Assembly: GCF_002090135.1 (NCBI RefSeq)
Contig: NZ_BBRL01000004.1
Span: 992,001-1,056,000 of the forward strand
Length of the DNA stretch: 64,000 bases
Direction: 5' to 3'
DNA from: Demequina sp. NBRC 110055
Lineage (GTDB): Bacteria; Actinomycetota; Actinomycetes; Actinomycetales; Demequinaceae
Shown: in pieces, positions 35,862-44,233 of the stretch
How the letters are laid out: each line of letters opens with the position of its first letter
How positions within the stretch are numbered: position 1 is the first letter of the stretch
The notes under the pieces: model-generated
Database searches by the model: none
What the model saw: only the letters and a program-made list of their open reading frames with translations
Told to the model about the DNA's origin: nothing
Program-made: the position numbers and the translations under genes

Positions 35862-36889
35862 GAGGGACCTCCTCGGGATGCGCGCCACACCAGCCACAGC
35901 AGGTAGGGGGCGCCGATGGCGGCGGTGAAGATGCCGACGGGGAACTGCAGCGTCGCGGGCATGAGCTGCGACAGCTGGTCGGCGGCCAGGAGCAGCACAG
36001 CCCCCATGAGCGCCGACGGAATCAGGGTGACGCCGGCGTTGCGCGTGAGGCGCAGGGCCAGCGCGGGCGCGACGAGGGCGATGAAGCCGATAGGGCCCGT
36101 GATGGCGGTGGCGGCCGCCGCGAGCAGGACCGCGGCGACGGACAACACCACGCGCGAGCGGCCCACGGAGATGCCGAGCGCCTTGGCGGTGTCGTCACCC
36201 ATCTCCATGGTGCGCAGCGCGCGGGCGTGCCACAGGACGACGGGGACGAGGACGGCCAGGATGAGCGCGGCCACCGTGACGTGGGTCCAGGTGCGGCCCG
36301 TGACGGAGCCCACGAGCCAGCCGAGCGCTGTCCCGGCATCGTGGACGTCCATGCGCGTCAGCAGGTACTGGGTGAAGGCTTGGGCGACGAAGCCGAGGCC
36401 GATGCCCGCGAGGATCAGCCGCAGTGGCACGATGCCTCGCCGCCACGACAGCGCGAGGATCGCGGCGGAGGTGACGAGCGCGCCGATGGCGGCTCCGGCA
36501 GCGGTGATCCACAGTGAGGCGCCGATGCCCATCCACATCGTGACGACGGCGCCGGTGCTGGCGCCCGCGGTGATGCCGATGAAGTCGGGCGAGGCCAGGG
36601 GGTTGCGCGTGAGGGACTGCAGGATCGCGCCGGCGAGGCCCAGGGTGGCGCCCACCAGCACGGCGGTGAGGGCGCGGGGCGCGCGCACCTGCCCCACCAC
36701 GAAGTCGCCCGGCGCACCGACGGGGATGCCGACGGCGGCCTTCAGGGAGTCGAGCACCGTGATGTCCGCCTTGCCCCACGACAGCGCAAACACCAGCAGC
36801 CCGGCCAGCACCGCGAACATGAGGAGGCCCACGGCGAAGGTGCGCTGGTGGGTGGTGATGCCGAGGGGGCCGATGCGCAGGATCTTCAC
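35858..36889 (-). CDS. Ferric-siderophore ABC transporter, permease (FecCD family)
   Basis: A 343-aa permease with about ten helices. FecCD signatures are 'VRAPRALTAVLVGATLGLAGAILQSLTRNPLASPDFIGITAGASTGAV', 'MEMGDDTAKALGISVGRSRVVL' (ATPase-docking loop) and 'GPIGFIALVAPALALRL'. The GTG start overlaps the preceding permease gene by 4 bp (GTGA). The frame stays open upstream, but only antisense-like low-complexity sequence lies there. It forms a heterodimeric channel with the product of 36886-37878. Confidence 0.94.
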   Translation of the reverse strand: MKILRIGPLGITTHQRTFAVGLLMFAVLAGLLVFALSWGKADITVLDSLKAAVGIPVGAPGDFVVGQVRAPRALTAVLVGATLGLAGAILQSLTRNPLASPDFIGITAGASTGAVVTMWMGIGASLWITAAGAAIGALVTSAAILALSWRRGIVPLRLILAGIGLGFVAQAFTQYLLTRMDVHDAGTALGWLVGSVTGRTWTHVTVAALILAVLVPVVLWHARALRTMEMGDDTAKALGISVGRSRVVLSVAAVLLAAAATAITGPIGFIALVAPALALRLTRNAGVTLIPSALMGAVLLLAADQLSQLMPATLQFPVGIFTAAIGAPYLLWLVWRASRGGPS

Positions 36890-37878
36890 AGCTCCACCAC
36901 CTTCATGCGGCGAGCCATGAGGGCGAAGATGAGACCACCGATGAGGGCGGTGGTGATGCCGACGCCGATCTCGCCCGGGGGTGCGATGACGCGGCCGATG
37001 ACGTCGCACACGAGAACGAGTGCCGCGCCGCCGAGCGCGCTGACGATGAGCAGCCACGGCAGCGAGGCGCCCACGAGGGCGCGGGCGAGGTGAGGCACCG
37101 CGAGTCCCACGAACACGATGGGGCCGGCCGCCGCGGTGGCACACGCGGCGAGCAGGGTAACCACCACGATGACGACGGCGCGGGTGGCGGTGATGTTGAT
37201 GCCCAGGGCGCGGGCGGTGTCCTCGCCGAGTGCCACCGCCTGCAGCGGGCGCGACACGATGAGCGCCGCGATCACCGCGACGATGACGATGGGCAGCAGC
37301 GACGTGACGTCGTCCGACTGGCGGCCCGTGAGGGAGCCGGCGACCCACAGGCGGTACTGGTCGAGCGTGGAGTCGCTGACGAGCAGCACCGCGTTGATCA
37401 GCGATGTGATGAGGGCGGTGAGGGCGACGCCGGCGAGGGCGAGGCGCACGGGGGCGCCCGCCGCGGCGCCGCGAGCGCCGATCGCATAGACGATCACGGC
37501 CGCGATCCCCGCGCCCGCGAACGCAAAGGGCACCTGCGCGGCGAAGCCGCCGATGCCGAGCGTGAGGGCGATGACAACGGCGAGCGACGCTCCGGCGTTG
37601 ATGCCCAGCAGGCCGGGGTCGGCGAAGGGGTTGCGGGTGAGCGACTGCATCAGTGCGCCGGCGATGCCGAGCGAGGCGCCCGCGATGATGCCGATGACGG
37701 TGCGGGACACGCGCAGGTCCGTGACGATGAGCTGCTCCGGGTCCTCGGGGTTGAGGTCGGTGAGGGCCTCCCACACGGTCGCAAGGTCGATGGCCCGCGC
37801 GCCGATGGCCAGCGACAACGCCACGGCGATCAGCAATGCTGCGGCGGCAGCGATCGCGATCAGGGCGCGCCGAGGCAT
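36886..37878 (-). CDS. Ferric-siderophore ABC transporter, permease (FecCD family)
   Basis: A 330-aa permease and first gene of the iron operon. The same family blocks appear: 'VSRTVIGIIAGASLGIAGALMQSLTRNPFADPGLLGINAGASLAVV', 'LGEDTARALGINITATRAVVIV' and 'GPIVFVGLAVPHLARAL'. ATG 37878 follows GGAGC. A promoter with a DtxR/IdeR-like box lies 49-90 nt upstream, so the whole operon should be switched on by iron starvation. Confidence 0.94.
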   Translation of the reverse strand: MPRRALIAIAAAAALLIAVALSLAIGARAIDLATVWEALTDLNPEDPEQLIVTDLRVSRTVIGIIAGASLGIAGALMQSLTRNPFADPGLLGINAGASLAVVIALTLGIGGFAAQVPFAFAGAGIAAVIVYAIGARGAAAGAPVRLALAGVALTALITSLINAVLLVSDSTLDQYRLWVAGSLTGRQSDDVTSLLPIVIVAVIAALIVSRPLQAVALGEDTARALGINITATRAVVIVVVTLLAACATAAAGPIVFVGLAVPHLARALVGASLPWLLIVSALGGAALVLVCDVIGRVIAPPGEIGVGITTALIGGLIFALMARRMKVVEL

Positions 37879-37926
37879 GGTGCTCCTTGTGTCAGGGGGG
37901 ACCGGCGCACGTCGCGGTGCGCCTGG

Positions 37927-37945
37927 TGAGGCTTGCCTAACTTAC
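37927..37945 (-). promoter_or_regulatory. DtxR/IdeR-like iron box
   Basis: On the minus strand, GTAAGTTAGGCAAGCCTCA matches 14 of 19 positions of the DtxR/IdeR consensus (TTAGGTTAGGCTAACCTAA). It overlaps the -10 hexamer of the siderophore operon, as expected for Fe2+-dependent repression. Confidence 0.7.
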
Positions 37946-37968
37946 GCCATCTCGCGGCATTAAAGCAA
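37939..37968 (-). promoter_or_regulatory. Promoter of the siderophore-uptake operon
   Basis: Minus strand: -35 TTGCTT (37963-37968), 18-bp spacer, -10 TAAGTT (37939-37944). The predicted start near 37932 leaves a leader of about 54 nt before the ATG at 37878. Confidence 0.6.
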
Positions 37969-38213
37969 CGCGCCCGTCGGGTAAATGGCGACGCCATGCT
38001 GGGCGATCGCGCCGCCGCGGGGCCCATCTACCTGGGCTGATGCCGTGATCGGCCCGCTGTGGCTCGGCGCCCCACGGTGTGGAGGCGTGGTGGACCGTTG
38101 CCAAACTGTTGCGAAGGATTGTCTCGGGGGAGCCATTCAGTGCGCGAAAATCGCCCGCACCGGGCACTGCGTGACTCGCAGGGCGCAGAGGACCCCGAGG
38201 ACGTCGTGGGGGC
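37969..38213. other. Intergenic region upstream of the iron operon
   Basis: Between the operon promoter and the hemA stop I see no supported gene. It holds an AT-richer patch (38096-38120) with TTGCCA and GTTGCGAAG, and a 25-codon GTG frame (38140-38217) behind GGGGGAG that overlaps the hemA end; coding evidence for it is too weak to annotate. Confidence 0.5.
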
Positions 38214-39533
38214 CTAGTGGTGCTGGTGACCCAGGTCGGAATCGACCGGGTGCGACGCGTCGATCTCGTCGGCGGGGCACGCATCGGCGGGGAGGTCCAC
38301 GTCGATGCCGTACAGCGCGCGAATCGCGCCGAGGTAGCGATCCGCCTGACCGGCCTGCGCGTGCTCACGCGCCCGGACGGTGGGGGTGTGCAGCAGGGTC
38401 TTGGCAAAGCGGCGCAGGGCCTGTTCGGTGGCATCGGCCTGCGCGATCGCCTCGGCGGAGGCGCCGGCGGCGGGACGCACGCGGGCGAGCTCGCGCTCGA
38501 GCAGTCCGAAGACGTGCTCGCGCAACGCGACAACGGCAGGGTCGAGCGCTCGGGCGGTCTCGCCGTCTCCGAAGCGGGCCACGGCGTGAGCGACGATGGC
38601 GCGGGCAGCCTCGATGGCGTTGACTGACTCGCCGGGCGCGGTGGCGCCCACAGAGTCGAGATCAACCACGTGGACCCCGCGCATCTGGGCGACGCCCGGC
38701 GCGACGTCACGGTGAAGTGCGAGGTCGACGATCGTGAGATCCTTCGACGCCTCCGCGCGCGCGGCCGCGACCATGGCGGGCGTCAGCACGATCGACTCGC
38801 CGCCCGAGCAGGCGAGCACTATGTCGACGCCGGCGAGCGACGCGCGCAGCTGCTCGAGGCTCAGCGACGCGATGCCGTGGCGGCGGCCGAACTCCTCGCC
38901 GCGCCCCGACGGGGAGTACACGCCCGCGATGTCGACACCGCGGGCGAGCAGGGAGCCCACGCCCGTCTCGGCGAGCGCGCCGGTGCCGATGAGCACGGCG
39001 CGGGCACCCTGCCACTCGACGGTGGCGGACGCGAGGTCGAAGGCGACGGAGACCACGGAGCGGCCAGACGTGCCCAGGCCCGTCGACGACGCCACCACGC
39101 GCGAGGTGCGCAGCGCGGACTGGAAGAGGCGGTCGAGCGTGGGGGAGAGGTGGTCGGCAGCTTGCGCGTCGTTGTGCGCGCGGCGCACCTGGCCGGAGAT
39201 CTCGCGCTCGCCCACGACCATCGATTCAAGCCCCGAGGCGACCGACAGCAGGTGCTGGACCGCGTCGTCGCCCTCATAGGTGGCGAGGGCGGTGTCGATG
39301 GCACCACGGTCGAGGGCGCTGGAGCGCTCGATCGCGTCCACGACGGCGGCGCGGCCGGCCTCGACGTCCTCGACCTCGAGGTAGACCTCGAAGCGGTTGC
39401 ACGTCGGGAGCACGACGGCACCGCGGATGGGGGAATCGCTCTTCACCACGGTCGACCCCAGGGTGTCCGAGCCAATGCTGAGCTGCTCAAGCACGGTGAG
39501 ATCGCGATTGTGGTGGCTGGCGACGAGAGACAT
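38214..39533 (-). CDS. hemA: Glutamyl-tRNA reductase
   Basis: A 439-aa NADPH-dependent enzyme that reduces glutamyl-tRNA to glutamate-1-semialdehyde, the first committed step of C5 heme synthesis. The catalytic Cys45 lies in 'VLPTCNRFEVYLE'; 'GLESMVVGEREISGQVRRA' is the tRNA-recognition region, 'VLIGTGALAETGV' the NADPH site and a helical dimerisation domain forms the C-terminus. ATG 39533 ('MSLVASHHNRDL') is the start that matches the family; an ATG 18 nt upstream is possible. It diverges from hemE. Confidence 0.96.
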   Translation of the reverse strand: MSLVASHHNRDLTVLEQLSIGSDTLGSTVVKSDSPIRGAVVLPTCNRFEVYLEVEDVEAGRAAVVDAIERSSALDRGAIDTALATYEGDDAVQHLLSVASGLESMVVGEREISGQVRRAHNDAQAADHLSPTLDRLFQSALRTSRVVASSTGLGTSGRSVVSVAFDLASATVEWQGARAVLIGTGALAETGVGSLLARGVDIAGVYSPSGRGEEFGRRHGIASLSLEQLRASLAGVDIVLACSGGESIVLTPAMVAAARAEASKDLTIVDLALHRDVAPGVAQMRGVHVVDLDSVGATAPGESVNAIEAARAIVAHAVARFGDGETARALDPAVVALREHVFGLLERELARVRPAAGASAEAIAQADATEQALRRFAKTLLHTPTVRAREHAQAGQADRYLGAIRALYGIDVDLPADACPADEIDASHPVDSDLGHQHH

Positions 39534-39549
39534 CAATACCACGTCCCCC

Positions 39550-39580
39550 ATTCTGACACGTCCGCCAAACAAGGCAGAAT
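39550..39580. promoter_or_regulatory. Divergent hemA/hemE promoters
   Basis: CAGAAT occurs on both strands: minus 39550-39555 (16 nt before the hemA ATG) and plus 39575-39580 (8 nt before the hemE ATG at 39589, nearly leaderless). The two identical hexamers are separated by 19 nt, so the promoters may be co-regulated. Confidence 0.5.
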
Positions 39581-39588
39581 CGTGGGTC

Positions 39589-40680
39589 ATGAGCTTCGAC
39601 CTGCTTCCTTCCGACCATCCCCTTGCCGCCGGCGTGACGACGGATGCTCCGCTGATCGCGGCGCTCGAGGGGAGGGCGCCCACGCATCGGCCGGTGTGGT
39701 TCATGCGCCAGGCGGGACGGTCGCTGCCCGAATACCTCAAGGTGCGCGAGGGCACGACGATGCTCGAGTCGTGTCTGGAGCCCGCGCTCGCGGCCGAGAT
39801 CACCCTGCAGCCCGTGCGGCGCTACGGAGTGGACGCCGGCATCTTCTTCTCCGACATCGTCGTGCCGCTCAAGGTGGCCGGCGTGGGCGTGGACATCGCC
39901 CCCGGCGTCGGACCGGTTTTTGAGCGGCCGATGCGCACGATGGCCGACATTGAGGCGCTGCCCGAGCTTGGGGAGCCCGGCGACGGCGGCGACTTCGACG
40001 CCGCGCTCGAACCCATTCGCGAGGCCGTGCGCCTCTCGGTCGCGCAGTTGGAGTCGACGCCGCTGATCGGCTTCGCCGGTGCGCCGTTCACCCTCGCCGC
40101 CTACATGGTCGAGGGCCGCCCGTCGCGCGACCACATGGCCGCGCGCGAACTGATGTGGGCCGCTCCCGACGTGTGGGAGGCGCTCGTGGCGTGGACGTCG
40201 CGTGCCGCAGGCCTGTTCCTGCGCGCGCAGGTGCTCGCCGGGGCCTCGGCGGTGCAGCTGTTCGACTCGTGGGCGGGGTCGCTGTCGGAGGCGACGTACG
40301 TCGAGAAGTGCGCGGGGGGCTCGCGTGGGGCCCTGATGGCGGTGGCCGACCTCGGCGTGCCGCGCATCCACTTCGCCGCCAACGCCGGCCACCTGTTGGA
40401 CCCCATGGGCGCGGCAGGTGCGACGGCGCTCGGCGTCGACTACCGCACGCCGCTCGATGAGGCCTCGCGGGCCGTCGGAGGCCGCTTCCCGCTCCAGGGC
40501 AACATCGACCCCGCGATGCTCGGCGCGCCCGTCGAGGCCCTCGAGCGTCACGTCCAGGACGTCCTCGACCGTGGCTCCGAGGCCCCCGGGCACGTGGTGA
40601 ACCTGGGTCACGGTATGCCCCCTCACGCCGACCCCGATGTCGTCAAGCGCATCGTGGATGAGGTGCATGAGCGTGGCTGA
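39589..40680 (+). CDS. hemE: Uroporphyrinogen decarboxylase
   Basis: A 363-aa enzyme converting uroporphyrinogen III to coproporphyrinogen III. 'RPVWFMRQAGRSLPEY' (34-49) supplies R40 and R44 at the substrate carboxylates. 'GIFFSDIVVPLKVAGVGVDI' and 'GFAGAPFTLAAYMVEGRPSRD' are family signatures, and the C-terminal 'GNIDPAMLGAP' and 'VNLGHGMPPHADPDVVKRIVDEVH' are intact. The ATG follows a CAGAAT box. The end overlaps the next heme gene by 14 nt. Confidence 0.97.
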   Translation: MSFDLLPSDHPLAAGVTTDAPLIAALEGRAPTHRPVWFMRQAGRSLPEYLKVREGTTMLESCLEPALAAEITLQPVRRYGVDAGIFFSDIVVPLKVAGVGVDIAPGVGPVFERPMRTMADIEALPELGEPGDGGDFDAALEPIREAVRLSVAQLESTPLIGFAGAPFTLAAYMVEGRPSRDHMAARELMWAAPDVWEALVAWTSRAAGLFLRAQVLAGASAVQLFDSWAGSLSEATYVEKCAGGSRGALMAVADLGVPRIHFAANAGHLLDPMGAAGATALGVDYRTPLDEASRAVGGRFPLQGNIDPAMLGAPVEALERHVQDVLDRGSEAPGHVVNLGHGMPPHADPDVVKRIVDEVHERG

Positions 40681-41959
40681 GCCGCGCTCCTGGACCGTCA
40701 TCGGTGCGGGCCCCGCGGGCCTGCTCTCGGCGCGTCGCCTCGCGGCCGCGGGTCACTCCGTCACGGTTCTCGAGGCCGAGGGCCACGTCGGCGGACGCGT
40801 CTCTCGAGTGCGCGTCGACGGCCTCGACATGGACGCCGGTGCCGAGTCGTTCGCGACGCGCGGCGGCTATGTGGAGCGCCTCGTTGAGGAACTGGGCCTG
40901 ACCGATCGCCTCGTGGCTCCCACGGGTGGGCCCGCGTGGATCGTGGGGCCGGACCGTGCCTATCCCATGCCTGCCGCCGGATGGCTAGGGATCCCCACGC
41001 GGTCCCTCGCGCCCGATGTCATTCGCGCCCTCGGCCTCGGCGGCGCACTGCGAGCCGCGGTCGAGCCGTGGCTGCCGCGCGAACTGGTCGCCCCCGACGC
41101 GATGCTGGGCGAGGTCGCGCGCCGGCGCCTGGGCGACCGCGCCGTCGAGCGGCTGATGGCGCCCGTTGCTCGCGGCATCTTCTCTCGCCCGGTCGACGAA
41201 CTGCGCGTGGATGCGGCGGCGGGCGGACTCGCCGCCGAGATCACCGAGCGGGGCCTCATCAGGGCCGCGGGGCACCGGCGGGCCAACGCGCCCGCGGGCT
41301 CGGCCGTGCTGGGCCTCGACGGCGGCGTCGCGACGCTCACCGACGCGCTCGCAGCCGATGCCCGCGCGAAGGGCGTGAGCATCGTGACCGGGGCCGCGGT
41401 GTCGTCCCTGATGCGCGTCGATCAGGGCTGGAGGCTCTGGACCGAGGCCGGGCGCTACGACGCCGATGCGGTCGTGGTCGCCTCCTCCCGCCCCGCCGCG
41501 GCCGCGTTGGTGCCGCAGGTCGAGCGCGCCCCCGACAAGCAGGTCGCGCTCGTCACGTTGTCGCTGGACGCCCCCGAGCTCGATAGCCATCCGCGCGGCT
41601 CAGGCGTGCTGGCGATCGACGGGGTGACGCGCGCCAAGGCCCTCACTCACGCGACCGCGAAGTGGCGGTGGGTGGCACGCGAGGCGCCGCGGCGTCATCT
41701 GGTGCGCCTGTCGTACTCGCTCGAGACCGCCGAGGACCTCGCGCCGTTCGCGCTCGCGGACGCGTCTCGCCTGCTGGGCGTGCCACTCAAGGACAGCCAG
41801 GTGCGCGACCTGGTGCAGGTGGTGTGGCACGACGCGTCGCCCACACGTGCCGGCGACCGCGAGCCCGTGCCCGGCATCCACCTCGTTGGCGCAGCCGCCG
41901 GGTTCTCGGGGCTGGCGGCCATCGTGGACGACGACCAGCGCTCCACGCTCGGCGCCTAG
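40667..41959 (+). CDS. hemY: Coproporphyrinogen III oxidase (HemY/CgoX type)
   Basis: A 430-aa FAD flavoprotein of the HemG/HemY oxidase family. The dinucleotide site 'VIGAGPAGLLSARRLAAAGHSVTVLEAEGHVGGRVS' begins at residue 11, and 'DMDAGAESFATRGGYVERLVEELGL' follows. C-terminal 'VPGIHLVGAAAGFSGLAAIVDD' is the second FAD motif. With HemQ and HemH next to it in an actinobacterium, the expected reaction is coproporphyrinogen III to coproporphyrin III rather than classical protoporphyrinogen oxidation. The start could also be GTG 40673, which has better-spaced GAGG. Confidence 0.9.
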   Translation: MSVAEPRSWTVIGAGPAGLLSARRLAAAGHSVTVLEAEGHVGGRVSRVRVDGLDMDAGAESFATRGGYVERLVEELGLTDRLVAPTGGPAWIVGPDRAYPMPAAGWLGIPTRSLAPDVIRALGLGGALRAAVEPWLPRELVAPDAMLGEVARRRLGDRAVERLMAPVARGIFSRPVDELRVDAAAGGLAAEITERGLIRAAGHRRANAPAGSAVLGLDGGVATLTDALAADARAKGVSIVTGAAVSSLMRVDQGWRLWTEAGRYDADAVVVASSRPAAAALVPQVERAPDKQVALVTLSLDAPELDSHPRGSGVLAIDGVTRAKALTHATAKWRWVAREAPRRHLVRLSYSLETAEDLAPFALADASRLLGVPLKDSQVRDLVQVVWHDASPTRAGDREPVPGIHLVGAAAGFSGLAAIVDDDQRSTLGA

Positions 41960-42206
41960 CCCGCCCCGCATGTAGCTCGCCCCGTACGCAGCCCGTCCCG
42001 TACGAACGTGACGGTGATGCGGACGCCACGCCGCGCATCGGCCCCCGACACGCCGCCGGCGGTTGGAATCACCGTCACCTCGAAACGGCCGCGGCCAGGG
42101 ACCAACGTCCCGCTCGGAACCAGCGCGCGGATGTTCCTCGGACCGCCATGTGCCCGTGTGCAGCGAGCCCGTGCCTGCGCGATTTCCCCTGACCGCCGCG
42201 AACGGT

Positions 42207-42212
42207 GAGAAT
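42207..42212 (+). promoter_or_regulatory. -10 box for a leaderless start of hemQ
   Basis: GAGAAT (preceded by TG, extended -10 type) followed by GGGCGC and the ATG at 42219. The 259 nt between hemY and this gene carry no other supported feature. Confidence 0.5.
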
Positions 42213-42218
42213 GGGCGC

Positions 42219-42893
42219 ATGACCGATCAGCCTCACGGTTTCACCCTGTTCTCCGTCCTCGACGGTTTCCTCGACGCTCCCGATGAGGAGCTTCAGGAGG
42301 TCGTCGAGCACTTCGATGCGGCCGTCGAGGAGCTCGCCGAGCATGACGTGGTCCTGCGCGGCATCTACGACGTGTCGGGCCTGCGCGCCGACGGCACCGT
42401 CATGCTGTGGCTCCACGGCCCCGACCTCGCCGACCTGCAGCTCGCGCTGCGCGAACTGCGCGCCACCGAGTTGCTCGCCGAGACCAAGCTCACATGGTCC
42501 GCGGCCGGCGTCCACCGCGCCGCCGAGTTCAACCGCGCCCACGTGCCCGGGTTCCTGCGCGGTGAGCGCGCGCGTGACTGGCTGACCGTGTACCCGTTCG
42601 TCCGCAGCTACGAGTGGTACCTCCTGAGCGACGAGGAGCGCGGCCAGATGCTGCGCGAGCACGGCATCAAGGGCGCCGCGTTCAAGGGCGTCGTCGCCAA
42701 CACCGTCGCCGCCTTCGCGCTGGGCGACTACGAGTGGCTGCTGCCCATGGAGGCCGACGAGGTGACCGACCTCGTCGACATGATGCGCGACCTGCGCTAC
42801 ACGGAGGCCCGTCGCCACGTGCGCGAGGAGGTGCCGTTCTACACGGGCCGACGCATCGAGACCGCCGAGGCCGTGGAGGTGCTGGCGTCGTGA
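42219..42893 (+). CDS. hemQ: Coproheme decarboxylase HemQ (ChdC)
   Basis: A 224-aa member of the chlorite-dismutase fold family, which decarboxylates coproheme III to heme b with H2O2 in Gram-positive bacteria. Seen: 'TLFSVLDGFLDAPDEELQEVVEHFDAAVEEL', 'DVSGLRADGTVMLWLHGPDLADLQ' and the active-site strand 'VYPFVRSYEWYLLSDEERGQMLREHG', with the Tyr and His residues expected near the heme propionate and iron. The C-terminal 'YEWLLPMEADEVTDLVDMMRDLRYTEARRHVREEVPFYTG' is the actinobacterial HemQ end. It overlaps hemH by 4 bp. Confidence 0.95.
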   Translation: MTDQPHGFTLFSVLDGFLDAPDEELQEVVEHFDAAVEELAEHDVVLRGIYDVSGLRADGTVMLWLHGPDLADLQLALRELRATELLAETKLTWSAAGVHRAAEFNRAHVPGFLRGERARDWLTVYPFVRSYEWYLLSDEERGQMLREHGIKGAAFKGVVANTVAAFALGDYEWLLPMEADEVTDLVDMMRDLRYTEARRHVREEVPFYTGRRIETAEAVEVLAS

Positions 42894-44089
42894 CCGACAT
42901 GCCGACGCTCGCCGCCGCTGAGCGCACGCTCGACCCCGCCACCTACGACTGCATCCTGCTGGCCGGCTTCGGCGGGCCCGAGGGCCAGGACGACGTCATC
43001 CCCTACCTGCGTAATGTGACGCGCGGACGCGGGGTGCCGGACGAGCGCCTCGAGGAGGTCTCGCACCACTACCGCCACTTTGGCGGCATCAGCCCCATCA
43101 ACCAGCAGAACCGCGACCTCAAGGTCGCGCTGGAGGCGGAGATCGCCAAGCGCGGCCTCGACCTCCCTGTCTACTGGGGCAACCGGTTTTGGGCGCCGTA
43201 CTTCACGGATGCGCTCAAGGAGCTCCACGCCGACGGCCACCGCAAGGTGCTGGTGCTCGTCACCACGGCCTTCTCGAGCTACTCCGGTTGCCGCGCCTAC
43301 CGCGAGGACCTCGCCGAGGCGCTCGCACAGACAGGTCTGACCGGCGAGCTCACCCTGGACAAGGTGCGCCAGTACTTCGACCACCCCGGGTTCGTGCAGC
43401 CCAACATCGACGCGGTCCTCGGCGGCCTGCGCGAGCTGGCCCTGGCGGGCAAGGCCGAGGGTGCGCACGTGATGTTCGCGACCCACTCGATCCCGTCCGC
43501 CGCAGCGAACGTGTCCGGCCCGCGCGAGACGCTTCCGAGCGGCGAACCCGTGCCGACGAGTGATGGCGAGGACTGGTACGAGGGCGGCGGCTGGTACGTC
43601 GCGCAGCAGCGTGCCGTCTCGGCCCTCGTGATGGACGCGGTCGAGAAGGAGTTCCCCGGCGTGCCGTGGTCGCTGGTCTTCCAGTCGCGCTCGGGTGACC
43701 CGTCGATCCCGTGGCTCGAGCCCGACATCAACCTCGCGATCGAGGCGCTGCCGGAGTCGACCACCGGCCTCGTGATCTCTCCCATCGGCTTCGTCTCCGA
43801 CCACATGGAGGTCGCCTGGGACCTCGACAACGAGGCTCTCGAGACCTGCGAGGAGCGCGACCTGCCCATGGTGCGCGTTCCGACGGTGGGCGTGGACCCC
43901 GCCTTTGTGTCGGGGCTCATCGACCTCGTCGAGGAGCGGCACGTGAGCGAGGGCGGCACGCCGCGCGAGCGCGTCGCGCTGACGGATCTGGGGCCGTGGC
44001 AGGACGTGTGCCCCGCGGACTGCTGCCTGGGACGCGCGAAGAAGCCCACCATTGCCTCGGCCGCTGCCGACGGAGGCGTGGGCGCCTAA
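42890..44089 (+). CDS. hemH: Coproporphyrin ferrochelatase (HemH/CpfC)
   Basis: A 399-aa enzyme that inserts Fe2+ into coproporphyrin III in the Gram-positive heme pathway. 'LLAGFGGPEGQDDVIPYLRNVTRGRGVP', 'HYRHFGGISPINQQN', 'YWGNRFWAPYFTDAL' and 'LVLVTTAFSSYSGCRAYRED' are conserved; 'FATHSIP' carries the catalytic His. Near the C-terminus C374, C378 and C379 ('CPADCCLG') match the cluster-binding cysteines of actinobacterial [2Fe-2S] ferrochelatases. The GTG start overlaps hemQ (GTGA). An extended hairpin region follows. Confidence 0.95.
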   Translation: MTDMPTLAAAERTLDPATYDCILLAGFGGPEGQDDVIPYLRNVTRGRGVPDERLEEVSHHYRHFGGISPINQQNRDLKVALEAEIAKRGLDLPVYWGNRFWAPYFTDALKELHADGHRKVLVLVTTAFSSYSGCRAYREDLAEALAQTGLTGELTLDKVRQYFDHPGFVQPNIDAVLGGLRELALAGKAEGAHVMFATHSIPSAAANVSGPRETLPSGEPVPTSDGEDWYEGGGWYVAQQRAVSALVMDAVEKEFPGVPWSLVFQSRSGDPSIPWLEPDINLAIEALPESTTGLVISPIGFVSDHMEVAWDLDNEALETCEERDLPMVRVPTVGVDPAFVSGLIDLVEERHVSEGGTPRERVALTDLGPWQDVCPADCCLGRAKKPTIASAAADGGVGA

Positions 44090-44106
44090 CCCTTCCCGCG
44101 CTGTGT

Positions 44107-44210
44107 GTACCGCTCAACACACGGCAGTGACGCACGTGACTGAGGGGGCTGATGTGAATGCGCATCAGCCCCCTCAGTCACATCATCACCAGGTGTGTGT
44201 TGAGCGGTAC
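44107..44210. repeat. Nested long inverted repeat after hemH
   Basis: Outer arms GTACCGCTCAACACAC (44107-44122) and its complement (44195-44210) pair over 16 bp. Inner arms 44136-44154 and 44163-44181 pair perfectly over 19 bp with an 8-nt loop; the two stems are separated by unpaired 13-nt strands on each side. It may be a strong bidirectional terminator between convergent genes or a MITE-like insertion; no transposase is nearby. Confidence 0.75.
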
Positions 44211-44233
44211 GCGGGCGGCTGGGAGCCCTGGGA

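Noticed and set aside
35858-37774. A 638-residue fusion upstream-extended from the second FecCD permease
   Set aside because: The extra N-terminal 295 residues are an Arg/His-rich antisense-like translation lying inside the neighbouring permease gene; the GTG at 36889 with a 4-bp overlap is the natural start.
41960-42218. A gene between hemY and hemQ
   Set aside because: The 259-nt gap has repeated CGTAC and CCCG words but no frame with a convincing start; only the hemQ -10 box is supported.
44107-44210. Insertion sequence
   Set aside because: The inverted arms enclose only tens of bases and no transposase frame; at most a non-autonomous element, so it is listed as a repeat.
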